DNA of 64,000 bases from Afipia carboxidovorans OM5 (GCF_000218565.1 NC_015684.1:620001-684000), one strand, 5' to 3'; positions 17,993 to 29,328 are shown, counted from the first letter of the stretch. Program-made: numbers and translations. Notes: generated from the sequence alone by a model not told the origin.

Positions 17993-18127
17993 TTAGGCGC
18001 TCAAGCGCTTGCGACCACGCGCGCGGCGGGCAGCGAGAACCTTGCGGCCACCGGTCGTGGCCTGACGCGCGCGAAAGCCGTGGCGGCGCTTGCGCACCAG
18101 TTTGCTGGGTTGATAAGTCCGCTTCAC
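17993..18127 (-). CDS. rpmH: 50S ribosomal protein L34 (44 residues, GTG start)
   Basis: Translating the minus strand from a GTG at 18127 gives a 44-residue protein beginning KRTYQPSKLVRKRRHGFRAR after the initiator and ending GRKRLSA before TAA. This is the full-length L34 pattern, highly basic throughout. GGAGAA precedes the GTG at good spacing. No in-frame ATG exists that would keep the conserved MKRTYQP start, so GTG must be the initiator. It is the first gene of the rpmH–rnpA–yidC operon. Confidence 0.96.
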   Translation of the reverse strand: MKRTYQPSKLVRKRRHGFRARQATTGGRKVLAARRARGRKRLSA

Positions 18128-18258
18128 GGTCGTTCTCCGCTGTCGGGCGTCCGCTTTTCGCGGCATCGCCCCAGTGAGTGCCGAGCAAATTCAAATTGCC
18201 GAGCAGGTTTCAATGGGTTCGTCCGCAGATGGGGCTCGGAGCCGGCCAGAAATAAACC

Positions 18259-18277
18259 GGCCCGGACGAGCCGGGCC
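18259..18277 (-). promoter_or_regulatory. Hairpin at the 5' end of the rpmH leader RNA
   Basis: Seven-base arms GGCCCGG and CCGGGCC around a five-base loop. On the minus strand it would begin about 13 bases after the predicted transcription start and is followed by GGTTTATTT. It could be a 5' stabilising hairpin or a weak attenuator of the ribosomal protein operon. Confidence 0.4.
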
Positions 18278-18296
18278 ATCGCGGACAGTTGGCGGG

Positions 18297-18325
18297 CTTA
18301 TACGGGAGTGGGCTGTTTTCGTCAA
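18297..18325 (-). promoter_or_regulatory. Strong sigma-70 promoter for rpmH–rnpA–yidC
   Basis: On the minus strand TTGACG (18325–18320) and TATAAG (18302–18297) are separated by 17 bases, close to consensus in both boxes. It lies 170 bases upstream of the rpmH start codon and points toward it. Confidence 0.75.
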
Positions 18326-18517
18326 CGGAGCGTGCAAATTGCCCCGAGTCCGGCGCCGCCGCCGGGCCGCCCTGAAATATTCATAGATTTCAGCTATTTC
18401 GAGCGTTTGACGGGCCCCGCCTGCAGGTGCGAGTGTGGGGCCCACGAGGGAGCGGAAATCAAGGGCCGGATCGTGGCTGAAAGCGTGCCGCCGAAGACGT
18501 CGCAGGAAAGGCCGGCT

Positions 18518-19951
18518 ATGCCGCGCGGGCGGCTCAATCTGTCCGGCAAGCTCCTGCTTTTGACGATTCCGCTGGTGATGATCGCGGAAGTGCTGATCTA
18601 CGTCCCCTCGATCGCCAACTTCAGCGTCAACCGCCTCAACGACCGGATCGCCGCCGCCAACACCGCGGCGCTGGTGCTCGATGCCGCGCCAGCGGGCATG
18701 GTGCCGGATTCGCTTGCCCGCAGTATTCTGCAAAGCATCGGCGCGCGTGCGGTCGCGATCAAATCCGGCCAGCAGCGCCGCCTGCTTGCGGTGGCCGATA
18801 TGCCGCCCGCGGTGGTGCGCGACATCGATATGCGCACCATGACGGTGTGGTCGGCGATCGCCGATTCATTCTCGATGATGCTGGAGCGCAGCGACGGCGT
18901 GATCCGCATCATCGGGCCTGCACCGCAGGGCGAGCAGTTCATCGAAGTGGTGGTGGACGAGGCGCCGCTGCGCAAGGCGATGTATCGCTTCTCCTCCAAC
19001 GTGCTGTTGCTGTCGTTTGGTTTTGCGATCGCGACCGCGGGACTGATCTACCTCGCCCTGCACTTCCTGTTCGTGCGGCCGATGCGGCGGATGACCGCGA
19101 ACCTGGTTGCGTTTCACGAGAATCCGGAGAGCGTCGATCGCGTCATCGTGCCCTCGAATCGTGGGGACGAGATCGGTGTCGCCGAGCGAGAACTGGCGGA
19201 TTTGCAGCACGATCTTGTCTCCATGCTGCATCAGAAGAGCCATCTCGCGGCGCTTGGACTGGCCGTTTCCAAGATTAATCACGACCTGCGCAATCTGCTC
19301 GCCTCCTCGCAGCTTCTCTCCGACCAGCTCGCGAGCGTGCCCGATCCGCGGGTGCAGCGCTTCGCGCCAAAACTGTTGCGCTCGCTCGAGCGCGCGATTG
19401 CGTTCTGTCAGTCGACACTGTCCTACGGCAAGGTGCAGGAGGCGCGACCGGAGCGGCGCATGGTGGCGCTCGAGCCGATCGTCAACGAGGTGCGCGAATC
19501 GGTCGGCATCGCGACTGACCCTGATATTGTTTGGGGCAGTGCCATCGAGCGCGGGCTCGTGGTCGATGCCGACCCCGATCAACTCTTTCGCGTTCTGCTC
19601 AACCTCGTGCGCAACGCGTTTCAGGCGCTCGAGACCCAGCCTGATGCCGATATCGCGCCGAAGCAGATCCGCGTGGCCGGGCGTCGCGAGGGCGCGGTCG
19701 CGGTGCTGGAGATTTCCGACACCGGGCCAGGCATTCCACCACGCGCGCGCGAGCATCTGTTCGAGGCGTTTCAGGGCTCCTCGCGCGAAGGCGGCACCGG
19801 TCTTGGGCTTGCCATCGCGGCAGAGCTTATCCGCGCGCATGGCGGGCAGATCGATCTCGTCGAGGGGACGATCGGGGCGACGTTCCGGATCGTCATCCCC
19901 GACCGGACCATTCCTTTGCGCGAATTGCGCCAGGAGCGGGCCCGCGCCTGA
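18518..19951 (+). CDS. Membrane-bound sensor histidine kinase
   Basis: 477 residues from the ATG at 18518, preceded by AGGAAAGG. Membrane segments lie at about 11–30 and 161–186, enclosing a periplasmic sensor region, with a HAMP-like linker after the second. The H-box KINHDLRNLLASS has the phospho-acceptor His255. The ATPase domain has the N-box LVRNAFQAL, G1 DTGPGIPP and G2 GGTGLGLAIA. No response regulator is adjacent, so it is an orphan kinase here. The signal is unknown. Confidence 0.88.
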   Translation: MPRGRLNLSGKLLLLTIPLVMIAEVLIYVPSIANFSVNRLNDRIAAANTAALVLDAAPAGMVPDSLARSILQSIGARAVAIKSGQQRRLLAVADMPPAVVRDIDMRTMTVWSAIADSFSMMLERSDGVIRIIGPAPQGEQFIEVVVDEAPLRKAMYRFSSNVLLLSFGFAIATAGLIYLALHFLFVRPMRRMTANLVAFHENPESVDRVIVPSNRGDEIGVAERELADLQHDLVSMLHQKSHLAALGLAVSKINHDLRNLLASSQLLSDQLASVPDPRVQRFAPKLLRSLERAIAFCQSTLSYGKVQEARPERRMVALEPIVNEVRESVGIATDPDIVWGSAIERGLVVDADPDQLFRVLLNLVRNAFQALETQPDADIAPKQIRVAGRREGAVAVLEISDTGPGIPPRAREHLFEAFQGSSREGGTGLGLAIAAELIRAHGGQIDLVEGTIGATFRIVIPDRTIPLRELRQERARA

Positions 19952-20081
19952 GCGGCACTAAGGTCCTCAATTGGGAGAGGATTTGGCCGGTGATCTTTAA
20001 GAAAACCGACCTTGCCAAGAGCCACCGGAGCCGTTAGCTATGCCCCCTCGCAAGGGCCGCTTGGCCCCCATCCTGCGAATT

Positions 20082-20158
20082 GCGCCCGTAGCTCAGCTGG
20101 ATAGAGCACCAGACTACGAATCTGGGGGTCAGAGGTTCGAATCCTTTCGGGCGCGCCA
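20082..20158 (+). tRNA. tRNA-Arg (anticodon ACG)
   Basis: A 77-nt cloverleaf with acceptor stem GCGCCCG/CGGGCGC, D-arm GCTC…GAGC, anticodon stem CCAGA/TCTGG around CTACGAA (anticodon ACG), T-arm containing GGTTCGAATCC and an encoded CCA end. The A at position 34 is normally converted to inosine, reading CGU, CGC and CGA. Confidence 0.97.
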
Positions 20159-20331
20159 TTCCCACCGTTTAAAATAAAATATTGATTGCCGGTGATTGCG
20201 GGCGGGATGAGCGGTCCGTTGGATTTGCGGCCGCCAGCTATTCGCCTCTTCAAGCGTTGCAAAAATGGTGCCGCTTGTCCGGCCTGGCATCATCGCCCGC
20301 CGCGATCGGGTCCGGCTGCCTGGCTCGGGGC

Positions 20332-20347
20332 CTCGCCGCAAGGCGAG
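20332..20347. terminator. Hairpin at the 3' end of the minus-strand peptide importer operon
   Basis: CTCGCC–GCAA–GGCGAG, a six-base stem with a GCAA tetraloop, begins five bases past the permease stop codon. No T-run follows, so it may protect the mRNA end rather than terminate. Confidence 0.35.
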
Positions 20348-20351
20348 ACCG

Positions 20352-21248
20352 TTACACCTTGAAGCGCGGGTCGAGATAGTCGCGCAGTGCGTCGCCGAAC
20401 AGATTGAAGGCGAACACCGCCATGCTGATGGCGATGCCCGGAAACAGGATGATCCAGGGCGCCTGGCTGTAGAAATCCTGCGAGGTGCCCGACAGCATCA
20501 AGCCCCAGGCCGCGGTCGGCTCGGTGACGCCGAGGCCAAGAAACGAGAGCGAGGCCTCGAGCAGGATCGCCTGCGCGATAAAGGCCGTGAACATGATGAG
20601 GAACGGCGCAACCACGTTCGGCGCGATGTGGCGGAAGATGATGCGGACGTTGCTGTAGCCGGCTGCGCGCGCGGCATCGATGTAAGGCAGGCCGCGAATG
20701 GCGAGTGTGGCCGAGCGCACCACGCGGGCTATCTTCGGGATCATCGGAATGGCGATCGCCACGATCAGGTTGAGGTCGAGCCCGCCGACCGGAAACTTGC
20801 CGAGCACCGCAACAACCGCGAGCGCCAGTACGATGATCGGGAACGACAGCAACACGTCCATGAACCGCTCGATCGCCATGTCGATGCGGCCGCCGAAATA
20901 GGCCGAGACCATGCCGATCACCGCGCCGATGCCCGATCCCAGCATCGACGACAGAAATCCGACCGCGAGCGCCGTGCGTGCTCCGAAAATGATGCGCGAG
21001 AAGACGTCACGGCCGAAGGCGTCGGTGCCCATCCAGTGGTCCCACGACGGCGCTGCCAGCATGCTGGCGTAGTCGATCTCCAGCGGGTCATAGGGGGCGA
21101 CGAACTCCGAGAACAGACCTGCGATGAACAGCACGATGATGAAGACGAGGCCGATCATGCCGGTTGGCTGCGTGCGCGCGAACGCGATGATCGGGTGCTG
21201 CGCCTTGCGCTCGCGGAAGTCGATGTCGGGAGAAGCGGCGTCTGTCAT
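20352..21248 (-). CDS. Peptide ABC transporter permease (DppC/OppC type)
   Basis: 298 residues from the ATG at 21248. It has an N-terminal cytoplasmic segment, a first membrane helix (PTGMIGLVFIIVLFIAGLF), the family signature GTDAFGRDVFSRIIFGARTAL and the EAA loop YIDAARAAGYSNVRIIFRHIAPN. It forms the inner-membrane channel with the DppB-type protein encoded one base upstream. It is the last gene of the importer operon, in the order ATPase, binding protein, permease, permease. Confidence 0.92.
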   Translation of the reverse strand: MTDAASPDIDFRERKAQHPIIAFARTQPTGMIGLVFIIVLFIAGLFSEFVAPYDPLEIDYASMLAAPSWDHWMGTDAFGRDVFSRIIFGARTALAVGFLSSMLGSGIGAVIGMVSAYFGGRIDMAIERFMDVLLSFPIIVLALAVVAVLGKFPVGGLDLNLIVAIAIPMIPKIARVVRSATLAIRGLPYIDAARAAGYSNVRIIFRHIAPNVVAPFLIMFTAFIAQAILLEASLSFLGLGVTEPTAAWGLMLSGTSQDFYSQAPWIILFPGIAISMAVFAFNLFGDALRDYLDPRFKV

Positions 21249-21249
21249 G

Positions 21250-22203
21250 TCATGAATACCGGATGCGCGGATCGAGCACGGCGTAGAGCAGGTCCACCAC
21301 GAAATTGACGGCAATGAAGAACGCGGCGACCAGCATCACCAGCGCCTGCACCATGGTGTAGTCGGCGCGAGTCACGGTTTCGACGAACAGCTTGCCGATG
21401 CCGTTGAGATTGAACACCTGCTCGGTGACGACGAGGCCACCGATCAGGAACGCGAATTCGAGGCCGATCACGGTCACGACCGGCAGCATGGCGTTACGGA
21501 TCGCGTGGCGGGAGAGCACCAGCCGCTCGTAGACGCCCTTGGCGCGCGCGGTGCGGATGTAGTCTTCCTGCAAGACCTCGAGCAGCGTCGAGCGCGTCAT
21601 GCGTGTGGCGACTGCCGAATAGCGGTAGCCGACCGCGAGCGCGGGCCAGATGAGCTGTGAGAGGTTCGTGATCGGATCTTCCCAGATCGGCGTGTAGGTG
21701 AGGGGCGGAATCCAGTTGAAGGTCAAAAGCAGGCCCAAAATGATGAGCATGCCGAGCCAGAACGAGGGGATTGCGAGGCCGGCGATGGCGAAGGTGCGGA
21801 TGACGTGGTCGATCCAGGTGTTGTTATAGAGAGCGGAGATGGTGCCGAGCGGGATGGAAATCAGGATCGCGAGGATCGTCGCCAGGATCGCGACCTCGAG
21901 CGAGAGGCCGAGGCGGCTGCTGATTTCATCGATCACCGGACGCCCGGTCCACATCGACGTGCCAAAATCACCGACCATGATTCCGGTGATCCAGTCATAG
22001 AACTGGTACCATAGCGGCTGATCGAGGCCGAGCCGCGCGCGCTCCACGATGAGCGCCTCCGGCGTCACCTGTCCGCCGTCCATGAGCATGCGCATCTCGA
22101 CGATGTCGCCCGGCATTGCGCGCAACATAATGAAGACGAGCACGGCCACGCCGAACAGCGTGGGAATCATCAGGAGAAAGCGTCGGATCGTGTAGCGAAG
22201 CAT
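21250..22203 (-). CDS. Peptide ABC transporter permease (DppB/OppB type)
   Basis: 317 residues. The N-terminus RYTIRRFLLMIPTLFGVAVLVFIMLR and the LGLDQPLWYQFYDWITGIMVGDFG stretch are typical of DppB. The EAA loop is YIRTARAKGVYERLVLSRHAIRNAMLP. Six membrane segments are predicted. It is partnered with the adjacent DppC-type permease and fed by the binding protein encoded upstream across a strong hairpin. Confidence 0.93.
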   Translation of the reverse strand: MLRYTIRRFLLMIPTLFGVAVLVFIMLRAMPGDIVEMRMLMDGGQVTPEALIVERARLGLDQPLWYQFYDWITGIMVGDFGTSMWTGRPVIDEISSRLGLSLEVAILATILAILISIPLGTISALYNNTWIDHVIRTFAIAGLAIPSFWLGMLIILGLLLTFNWIPPLTYTPIWEDPITNLSQLIWPALAVGYRYSAVATRMTRSTLLEVLQEDYIRTARAKGVYERLVLSRHAIRNAMLPVVTVIGLEFAFLIGGLVVTEQVFNLNGIGKLFVETVTRADYTMVQALVMLVAAFFIAVNFVVDLLYAVLDPRIRYS

Positions 22204-22238
22204 CTGCAGAGGTCCCTGCGCACGCGGGCGGGATTAAG

Positions 22239-22266
22239 CCGGGCGGCGGCTTGCGTCGCCGCCCGG
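22239..22266 (-). terminator. Intercistronic hairpin between binding protein and permease genes
   Basis: CCGGGCGGCG and CGCCGCCCGG form a perfect ten-base stem around an eight-base loop just after the binding-protein stop codon. Placement suggests partial termination or 3'-end protection, giving more binding protein than permease. Confidence 0.55.
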
Positions 22267-22279
22267 TGGATGGTGCGGA

Positions 22280-23863
22280 TTACTGGTCGAGCCAGACGTC
22301 CTGCAGATCCTGGTTGATGTAGTGGCTCGGCGACATGTGCCAGCCATGGAGCTGCTTCCAGTTCACGATGATGCGGTTCCACCAGATCACCGGGACCGTG
22401 GCAGCTTCCGTCAGCGCGTGCTTCTCCACTTCGCGCAGGATGGCAGCCCGCTTCTTGGGGTCGAGCTCGCGCTTCTGCTTCTCGTACAATTCATCGATCT
22501 TGCGATCGATGCTGCGGCTGTAGTTGATCGTCGATTTGTCAGACGACACGTACTTCAGAAGCTGAAGGTTCGGATCGTCGACAGCATCGCAGGCGAAGTC
22601 GAGGCCGACCTCGTAGTTGCCGCTGCGCAGATTGCCGATATAGGCCTTGGTCTCCGGCTGTTCATGCTCGGCGGTCACGCCAATCTGGCGCCACTGATCG
22701 ACCACGAACACACCGACCGGCGTATAGGGGCTCGGCACGTTGCGGTTCATGAACTTGAACTTCAAGTCCTTCACGCCGGCTTCGGCGAGCAGCTTCTTTG
22801 CCTCGTCGCGTGCTTTCTTGATGTCCTTGCCGAAGCCCGGATAGGTCGTGAGTTCGGCCTCTGAGGCCGCAAGCTCATAACCCGGTCGCAGCACACCGCC
22901 GACATCGCGGACGACGGCGATCTTCGACAGCGCCTCGGAGCCTTTCCATCGGTCGAGAGCGAGCGAGAGCGCCCGGCGAACGCGGGCATCGTTAAACGGC
23001 TTCTTTTCGACGTTGAAGATCACCGCCAGGCTGCACACCCACGGCGATTCGTAGACATTCACCTTGTCGCCGAGGGCGTCCACCAGCTTCTTCTTGTCGG
23101 CTGGCGATTGTCCGCGGAACTCAGCCAGCACCTCGCCGGCCTGCAGCGCATTCACGCGGGCCGCGGTGTTGGTGATGAAGATGGCGCGGAAGCCATCGAG
23201 ATAGGGGCGATCCTTCTCGAAGTATTCGGGGAAGCGTTCGCCAACCCAGTGCGAGCCCGCGGCATGTTCAACGAACTTGAAGGGGCCGGTGCCGAGAATG
23301 TGCTTCTCGGGAAACTTCGGGTCTTCCTTCAGCTTCGCGGCGCTGTAGATGCAGTCCCACGGCGACGCGAAGTTGGTAATCATCGAGGCGTTCGGAGCCT
23401 TGAGCTTGAACACCACAGTGTTCGCATCGGGCGTCTCGATTGAGGTGATGTCCTCGTAGGCCGCCTGGCGGATCGACACCACGCCCTGCGGCGGGTGGGC
23501 GATACGATCGTAGCTGGCCTTCACGTCGGCCGATGTCAGCGTCGAGCCATCGTGGAATTTAATGTTCGGCTTGAGCTTGAACGTGTAGGTCAGGCCGTCC
23601 GGCGCCACCGTCCATGATGCGGCAAGATCGCCCTTCACTTTCGGGTAGTTCGGCTCGTCAAACTTCAGGAGCGTATTGTAGTGGGGGCGTACCGGATGAA
23701 TGAACGCGAACGACGTCGCGCCGTGGCAGTCGTAGTTCGGCGGCTCGGCGCCGACTGCGAATTTCAAAACCCCGCCTTTTTTGGGCGTTTGCGCGTCGGC
23801 CCCACTCGCCATCAAAGCGAGCGCAGAAAATCCGAGGGCTAAGGCCCCTAATCCCAGTCTCAT
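22280..23863 (-). CDS. Peptide ABC transporter substrate-binding protein (family 5)
   Basis: 527 residues with an N-terminal secretion signal (MRLGLGALALGFSALALMASGADAQ). The family-5 pattern is clear in LAASWTVAPDGLTYTFKLKPNIKFHDG and RALSLALDRWKG. It captures peptides or related compounds in the periplasm. Substrate is not predictable. It lies second in the operon, after the fused ATPase gene. Confidence 0.93.
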   Translation of the reverse strand: MRLGLGALALGFSALALMASGADAQTPKKGGVLKFAVGAEPPNYDCHGATSFAFIHPVRPHYNTLLKFDEPNYPKVKGDLAASWTVAPDGLTYTFKLKPNIKFHDGSTLTSADVKASYDRIAHPPQGVVSIRQAAYEDITSIETPDANTVVFKLKAPNASMITNFASPWDCIYSAAKLKEDPKFPEKHILGTGPFKFVEHAAGSHWVGERFPEYFEKDRPYLDGFRAIFITNTAARVNALQAGEVLAEFRGQSPADKKKLVDALGDKVNVYESPWVCSLAVIFNVEKKPFNDARVRRALSLALDRWKGSEALSKIAVVRDVGGVLRPGYELAASEAELTTYPGFGKDIKKARDEAKKLLAEAGVKDLKFKFMNRNVPSPYTPVGVFVVDQWRQIGVTAEHEQPETKAYIGNLRSGNYEVGLDFACDAVDDPNLQLLKYVSSDKSTINYSRSIDRKIDELYEKQKRELDPKKRAAILREVEKHALTEAATVPVIWWNRIIVNWKQLHGWHMSPSHYINQDLQDVWLDQ

Positions 23864-23947
23864 TGCGAATTCCTCCTTGATAGCCCCTTGTTTTCGGGTT
23901 CTTGCTGCGTGGACGTCTTCCCTTTTTTTATTATCCCTGCCTGCCCG

Positions 23948-25996
23948 TCATACCTTGATACATGCAGCAAAGTGGCCGGGACGCTTTTCTTCCAGCGGCG
24001 GCACGACGGTCCTGCACTCCTCGGTAGCGATGGGGCAGCGCGTATTAAAAACGCATCCAGTCGGCGGCGCCATGTGACTTGGTAACTCTCCCTTGATCAG
24101 CCGCGGCGCGCGGCTTTTCTCGATTGTAGGGTCGGGGATCGGCGCCGCGTCGAGCAGGATTTTCGTATAGGGATGCAGCGGCTCGTCGTAGAGCGCATCG
24201 CGCTCGGAAACTTCCATGACGCGGCCGAAATACATCACGACCACGCGCATCGAAATATGTCGCACTACCGCGAGGTCGTGCGCGATGAACAGATAGGCAA
24301 GCCCGAGCCGGTGCTGCAAATCCTCGAGCAGATTGATGATCTGCCCCTGGATCGACACGTCCAGCGCCGATACGGCCTCGTCGCAGACGATGAAGGAGGG
24401 TTCCATCGCGAGTGCGCGTGCAATGCCGACGCGCTGGCGCTGGCCGCCGGACAACTGGTGCGGATAGCGCGAGGCCATTTCAGGCCGCAGTCCCACCTGC
24501 GCGAGCAGTTCCTCCACGCGCTCGAGCGCGCCGCGTTTGCCCTTGACAAGATTATAGACCTTGAGCGGCTCGCTGATGATCTGGCCGACGGTCATGCGCG
24601 GATTGAGCGACGAGTAGGGATCCTGGAAGATCACCTGGATCTTGCGGCGGATGGCCTTCATCGTGGCGGCGTCAGCGCTTGCCAGATCGGTGCCTTCGAA
24701 ATGGATTTCGCCGCTGGTCGGATTCTCCAGACGCAGGATCAGGCGGCCGACCGTGGTCTTGCCGCAGCCCGACTCGCCGACGAGGCCGAGTGTCTCACCG
24801 GCGAAAATCTCCAGATTGACATCCTGCACCGCGCGTACCACGCCGCTGGTGCCCAGCGTGCTGCCAACCGCGAAATGCTTGACGAGGTTGCGCACCGAGA
24901 GGATCGGCGTGCCGGTCTTGATCTCGGTTTTCTGGACACTTCCTTCGGCGGCGCTCCACGAGATTGTACCGGCAGCAATCTCCTTTTGCCGGTGGCAACG
25001 CGACAAGCCTCCGGTGTCGGTCGGCAGCAGAGGCGGTTCGGTGCTGCAAATATCGATCTTGAACGGACAGCGCGGCGCGAAGCGACAACCGGTCGGCATG
25101 CGCGCGAGATTGGGCGGCAATCCCTCGATGGTCTCAAGCCGCGCGCCACGCGGACGGTCGAGCCGCGGCACCGAGCGCAGAAGGCCCATCGAATAGGGGT
25201 GGCGCGGGTGATGAAAGACGTTCTCCGCGTTGCCTTCCTCGACCAGGCGGCCGGCATACATCACGATCACACGGTCGGCGTAACGCGCAACGACGCCGAG
25301 GTTGTGGGTGATGACGATCAGCGCAATGTTGAGCTTGCGTGACAGATCCTTCATCAGCTCCAGAATCTGCGCCTGGATGGTGACGTCGAGTGCGGTGGTC
25401 GGCTCGTCGGCGATGATCAGTTTGGGATTGCAGGCAAGCCCGATCGCGATCATCACGCGCTGACGCATGCCGCCTGAAAACTGATGCGGGTATTGATCGA
25501 GCCGTCCCGCGGGATCGGGGATGCCGACGAGCGTCAGAAGCTCCACCGCGCGTGCGTGGGCTTCTTCGTCGCTCATCTTCAAATGAATCTTCAAGGGCTC
25601 CATGATCTGCAGTCCGATCGTCAGGATCGGATTGAGCGAGGTCATCGGCTCCTGGAAAATCATCGAGATGTCGCGGCCGCGCACCTCTCGCATCTGCTCA
25701 TTGGTGAGATCGAGCAGGTTGCGCCCTTCGAACTCGATACGTCCCTTGGGAATGCGGCCGGTCAGAGGCGACAGCAGCCGCATGATAGACAGCGCGGAGA
25801 CCGACTTTCCGGAGCCGGATTCTCCGACGACGGCAACGACCTCGCCGCGTTTGACGTTATAGCTGAGGTCCTCGACGGCCCTGACGCGGCCCCGCGAGGT
25901 TTCGAAATGCACATGCAGATTTTGTACGTCGAGCAGAACGGACGCAGCTTTTGACTGATCCTCGCGCGGTCGCTCGGTAATCGTAGCGACGCTCAC
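23948..25996 (-). CDS. Fused double ATPase of a peptide ABC importer (DppD–DppF type)
   Basis: 682 residues with two complete ABC ATPase domains. The first has GESGSGKSVSA and FSGGMRQRVMIAIG, the second GESGCGKTTVGRL and LSGGQRQRVGIARA, each followed by an oligopeptide-transporter C-terminal signature with Cys-containing loops (TGCRFAPRCPF and TGCVFNTRCPI). The start is a GTG at 25996 with AGGA upstream; it overlaps the stop of a possible 43-codon ORF. It is the first large gene of the operon and supplies energy to the two permeases. Confidence 0.93.
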   Translation of the reverse strand: MSVATITERPREDQSKAASVLLDVQNLHVHFETSRGRVRAVEDLSYNVKRGEVVAVVGESGSGKSVSALSIMRLLSPLTGRIPKGRIEFEGRNLLDLTNEQMREVRGRDISMIFQEPMTSLNPILTIGLQIMEPLKIHLKMSDEEAHARAVELLTLVGIPDPAGRLDQYPHQFSGGMRQRVMIAIGLACNPKLIIADEPTTALDVTIQAQILELMKDLSRKLNIALIVITHNLGVVARYADRVIVMYAGRLVEEGNAENVFHHPRHPYSMGLLRSVPRLDRPRGARLETIEGLPPNLARMPTGCRFAPRCPFKIDICSTEPPLLPTDTGGLSRCHRQKEIAAGTISWSAAEGSVQKTEIKTGTPILSVRNLVKHFAVGSTLGTSGVVRAVQDVNLEIFAGETLGLVGESGCGKTTVGRLILRLENPTSGEIHFEGTDLASADAATMKAIRRKIQVIFQDPYSSLNPRMTVGQIISEPLKVYNLVKGKRGALERVEELLAQVGLRPEMASRYPHQLSGGQRQRVGIARALAMEPSFIVCDEAVSALDVSIQGQIINLLEDLQHRLGLAYLFIAHDLAVVRHISMRVVVMYFGRVMEVSERDALYDEPLHPYTKILLDAAPIPDPTIEKSRAPRLIKGELPSHMAPPTGCVFNTRCPIATEECRTVVPPLEEKRPGHFAACIKV

Positions 25997-26124
25997 GCCG
26001 GATTCCTGTATACTGACGTGGCAATAATTCCACGAGATACGACGCCACGAATTCGGCCAGCATCACGTTGAATGAGCCCGGCGACGATCCTGCCTTCAAC
26101 CGAGCCAGTCCGGCCGTTTGCCAT
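25993..26124 (-). CDS. Possible small ORF (43 residues) coupled to the ABC ATPase gene
   Basis: An ATG at 26124 preceded by a strong ribosome site (GGGAGGGA) opens a frame of 43 codons whose TGA overlaps the GTG start of the ATPase gene as GTGA. The peptide is basic (starts MANGRTGSVEGRIVAGL) with no membrane segment or known motif. Strong initiation signal plus stop-start overlap suggests a leader that couples translation of the importer. It is not recognised, and could be chance. Confidence 0.4.
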   Translation of the reverse strand: MANGRTGSVEGRIVAGLIQRDAGRIRGVVSRGIIATSVYRNPA

Positions 26125-26204
26125 GTCGGATCCCTCCCTACCGATTTTCTAGGACCGCATTATTCTTATTAATTATGCGAGCAGTCCCCTTATTGGGAGG
26201 TAGT

Positions 26205-26255
26205 ATGCGTAACTTGAGTTCCGGAGGTCAATGCTGTTGTGGTCTGCGGCTATAG
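26205..26255 (+). CDS. Possible poly-cysteine micro-ORF / leader peptide (16 residues)
   Basis: An ATG at 26205 preceded by GGGAGG encodes MRNLSSGGQCCCGLRL and then TAG. Three consecutive Cys codons near the end resemble leader peptides that sense an amino acid by ribosome stalling. An AT-rich tract (26158–26176) just upstream could be a promoter. No plus-strand structural gene follows; the transcript would run antisense into cueR. It is either a genuine regulatory peptide or chance. Confidence 0.35.
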   Translation: MRNLSSGGQCCCGLRL

Positions 26256-26373
26256 ATCGTTCGCACTAGCTGCGTGACAGCATGGCCAGCGCAATATGTC
26301 GCTAGATGCACATGCTTCGCAGACGTCGTTAATGTGCGGCGATTCATGTTCCATCCGCGGAAAGCCCGCGCAT

Positions 26374-26817
26374 CTAATGCGGAAGGCGTTTTAGATTTCC
26401 GGAGCGGGGCTGCTCCTGCGGATCATCAGTCATCTTCTCCAGATCGGCCAGAATCGGGCAGTCCGGGCGATGATCGCCGGCACAGCAATTGATCAGCGCC
26501 TGCAGCGTATCGGCCATCTGCTCCAGATTGGTGATCTTCTCGCGCAGATCGTTAATGTGCGCTGCAGCGATGCGCTTCACATCGGCGCTCTGGCGTGACC
26601 GGTCGCGCCACAGGCTGAGCAGTTCGTTGATTTCCGCAACGGAAAATCCGAGGTCGCGCGCGCGGCGGATAAAACGCAGCATATGCACATCCGAATCCGA
26701 GTAATCCCGATACCCGGACTCCGTGCGATCGGCCGGGGGAATGAGACCGGTCTGCTCGTAATAGCGGATCATCTTGGCGGATACGCCCGAGGCCTTTGCC
26801 GCTTGCCCGATGTTCAT
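26374..26817 (-). CDS. cueR: Copper-responsive MerR-family regulator
   Basis: 147 residues. An N-terminal winged-helix (MNIGQAAKASGVSAKMIRYYEQTGLIPPA) is followed by a dimerisation helix and the metal loop CCAGDHRPDCPI. Cys112 and Cys120 coincide in number and spacing with the Cu(I) ligands of E. coli CueR. An additional Cys111 is present. It is encoded 42 bases downstream of copA on the same strand and so is likely co-transcribed, giving autoregulation from the CueR-type promoter before copA. Confidence 0.93.
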   Translation of the reverse strand: MNIGQAAKASGVSAKMIRYYEQTGLIPPADRTESGYRDYSDSDVHMLRFIRRARDLGFSVAEINELLSLWRDRSRQSADVKRIAAAHINDLREKITNLEQMADTLQALINCCAGDHRPDCPILADLEKMTDDPQEQPRSGNLKRLPH

Positions 26818-26859
26818 TCTGTTGCCTCCGATGCGACCACAGGTTTTCTATCTGGATAA

Positions 26860-29328
<2,469 letters not shown>

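Larger units (their letters stand above)
18128..18517. other. Divergent control region between rpmH and the histidine kinase
   Basis: 390 bases without a convincing gene. It holds the minus-strand rpmH promoter and a GC hairpin at the start of the predicted rpmH leader (both listed separately). Near the right end, AGGAAAGG serves as the ribosome site of the kinase. A plus-strand TTGACG at about 18408 lacks a matching -10 element, so no kinase promoter is called. Confidence 0.6.

Noticed and set aside
18400..18440. Promoter for the histidine kinase at TTGACG near 18408
   Set aside because: No acceptable -10 element at 16–18 bases downstream.
20352..25996. Peptide importer as a glutathione or nickel system
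   Set aside because: The fused ATPase and binding protein fit several substrates; no residue or neighbour gene supports one.
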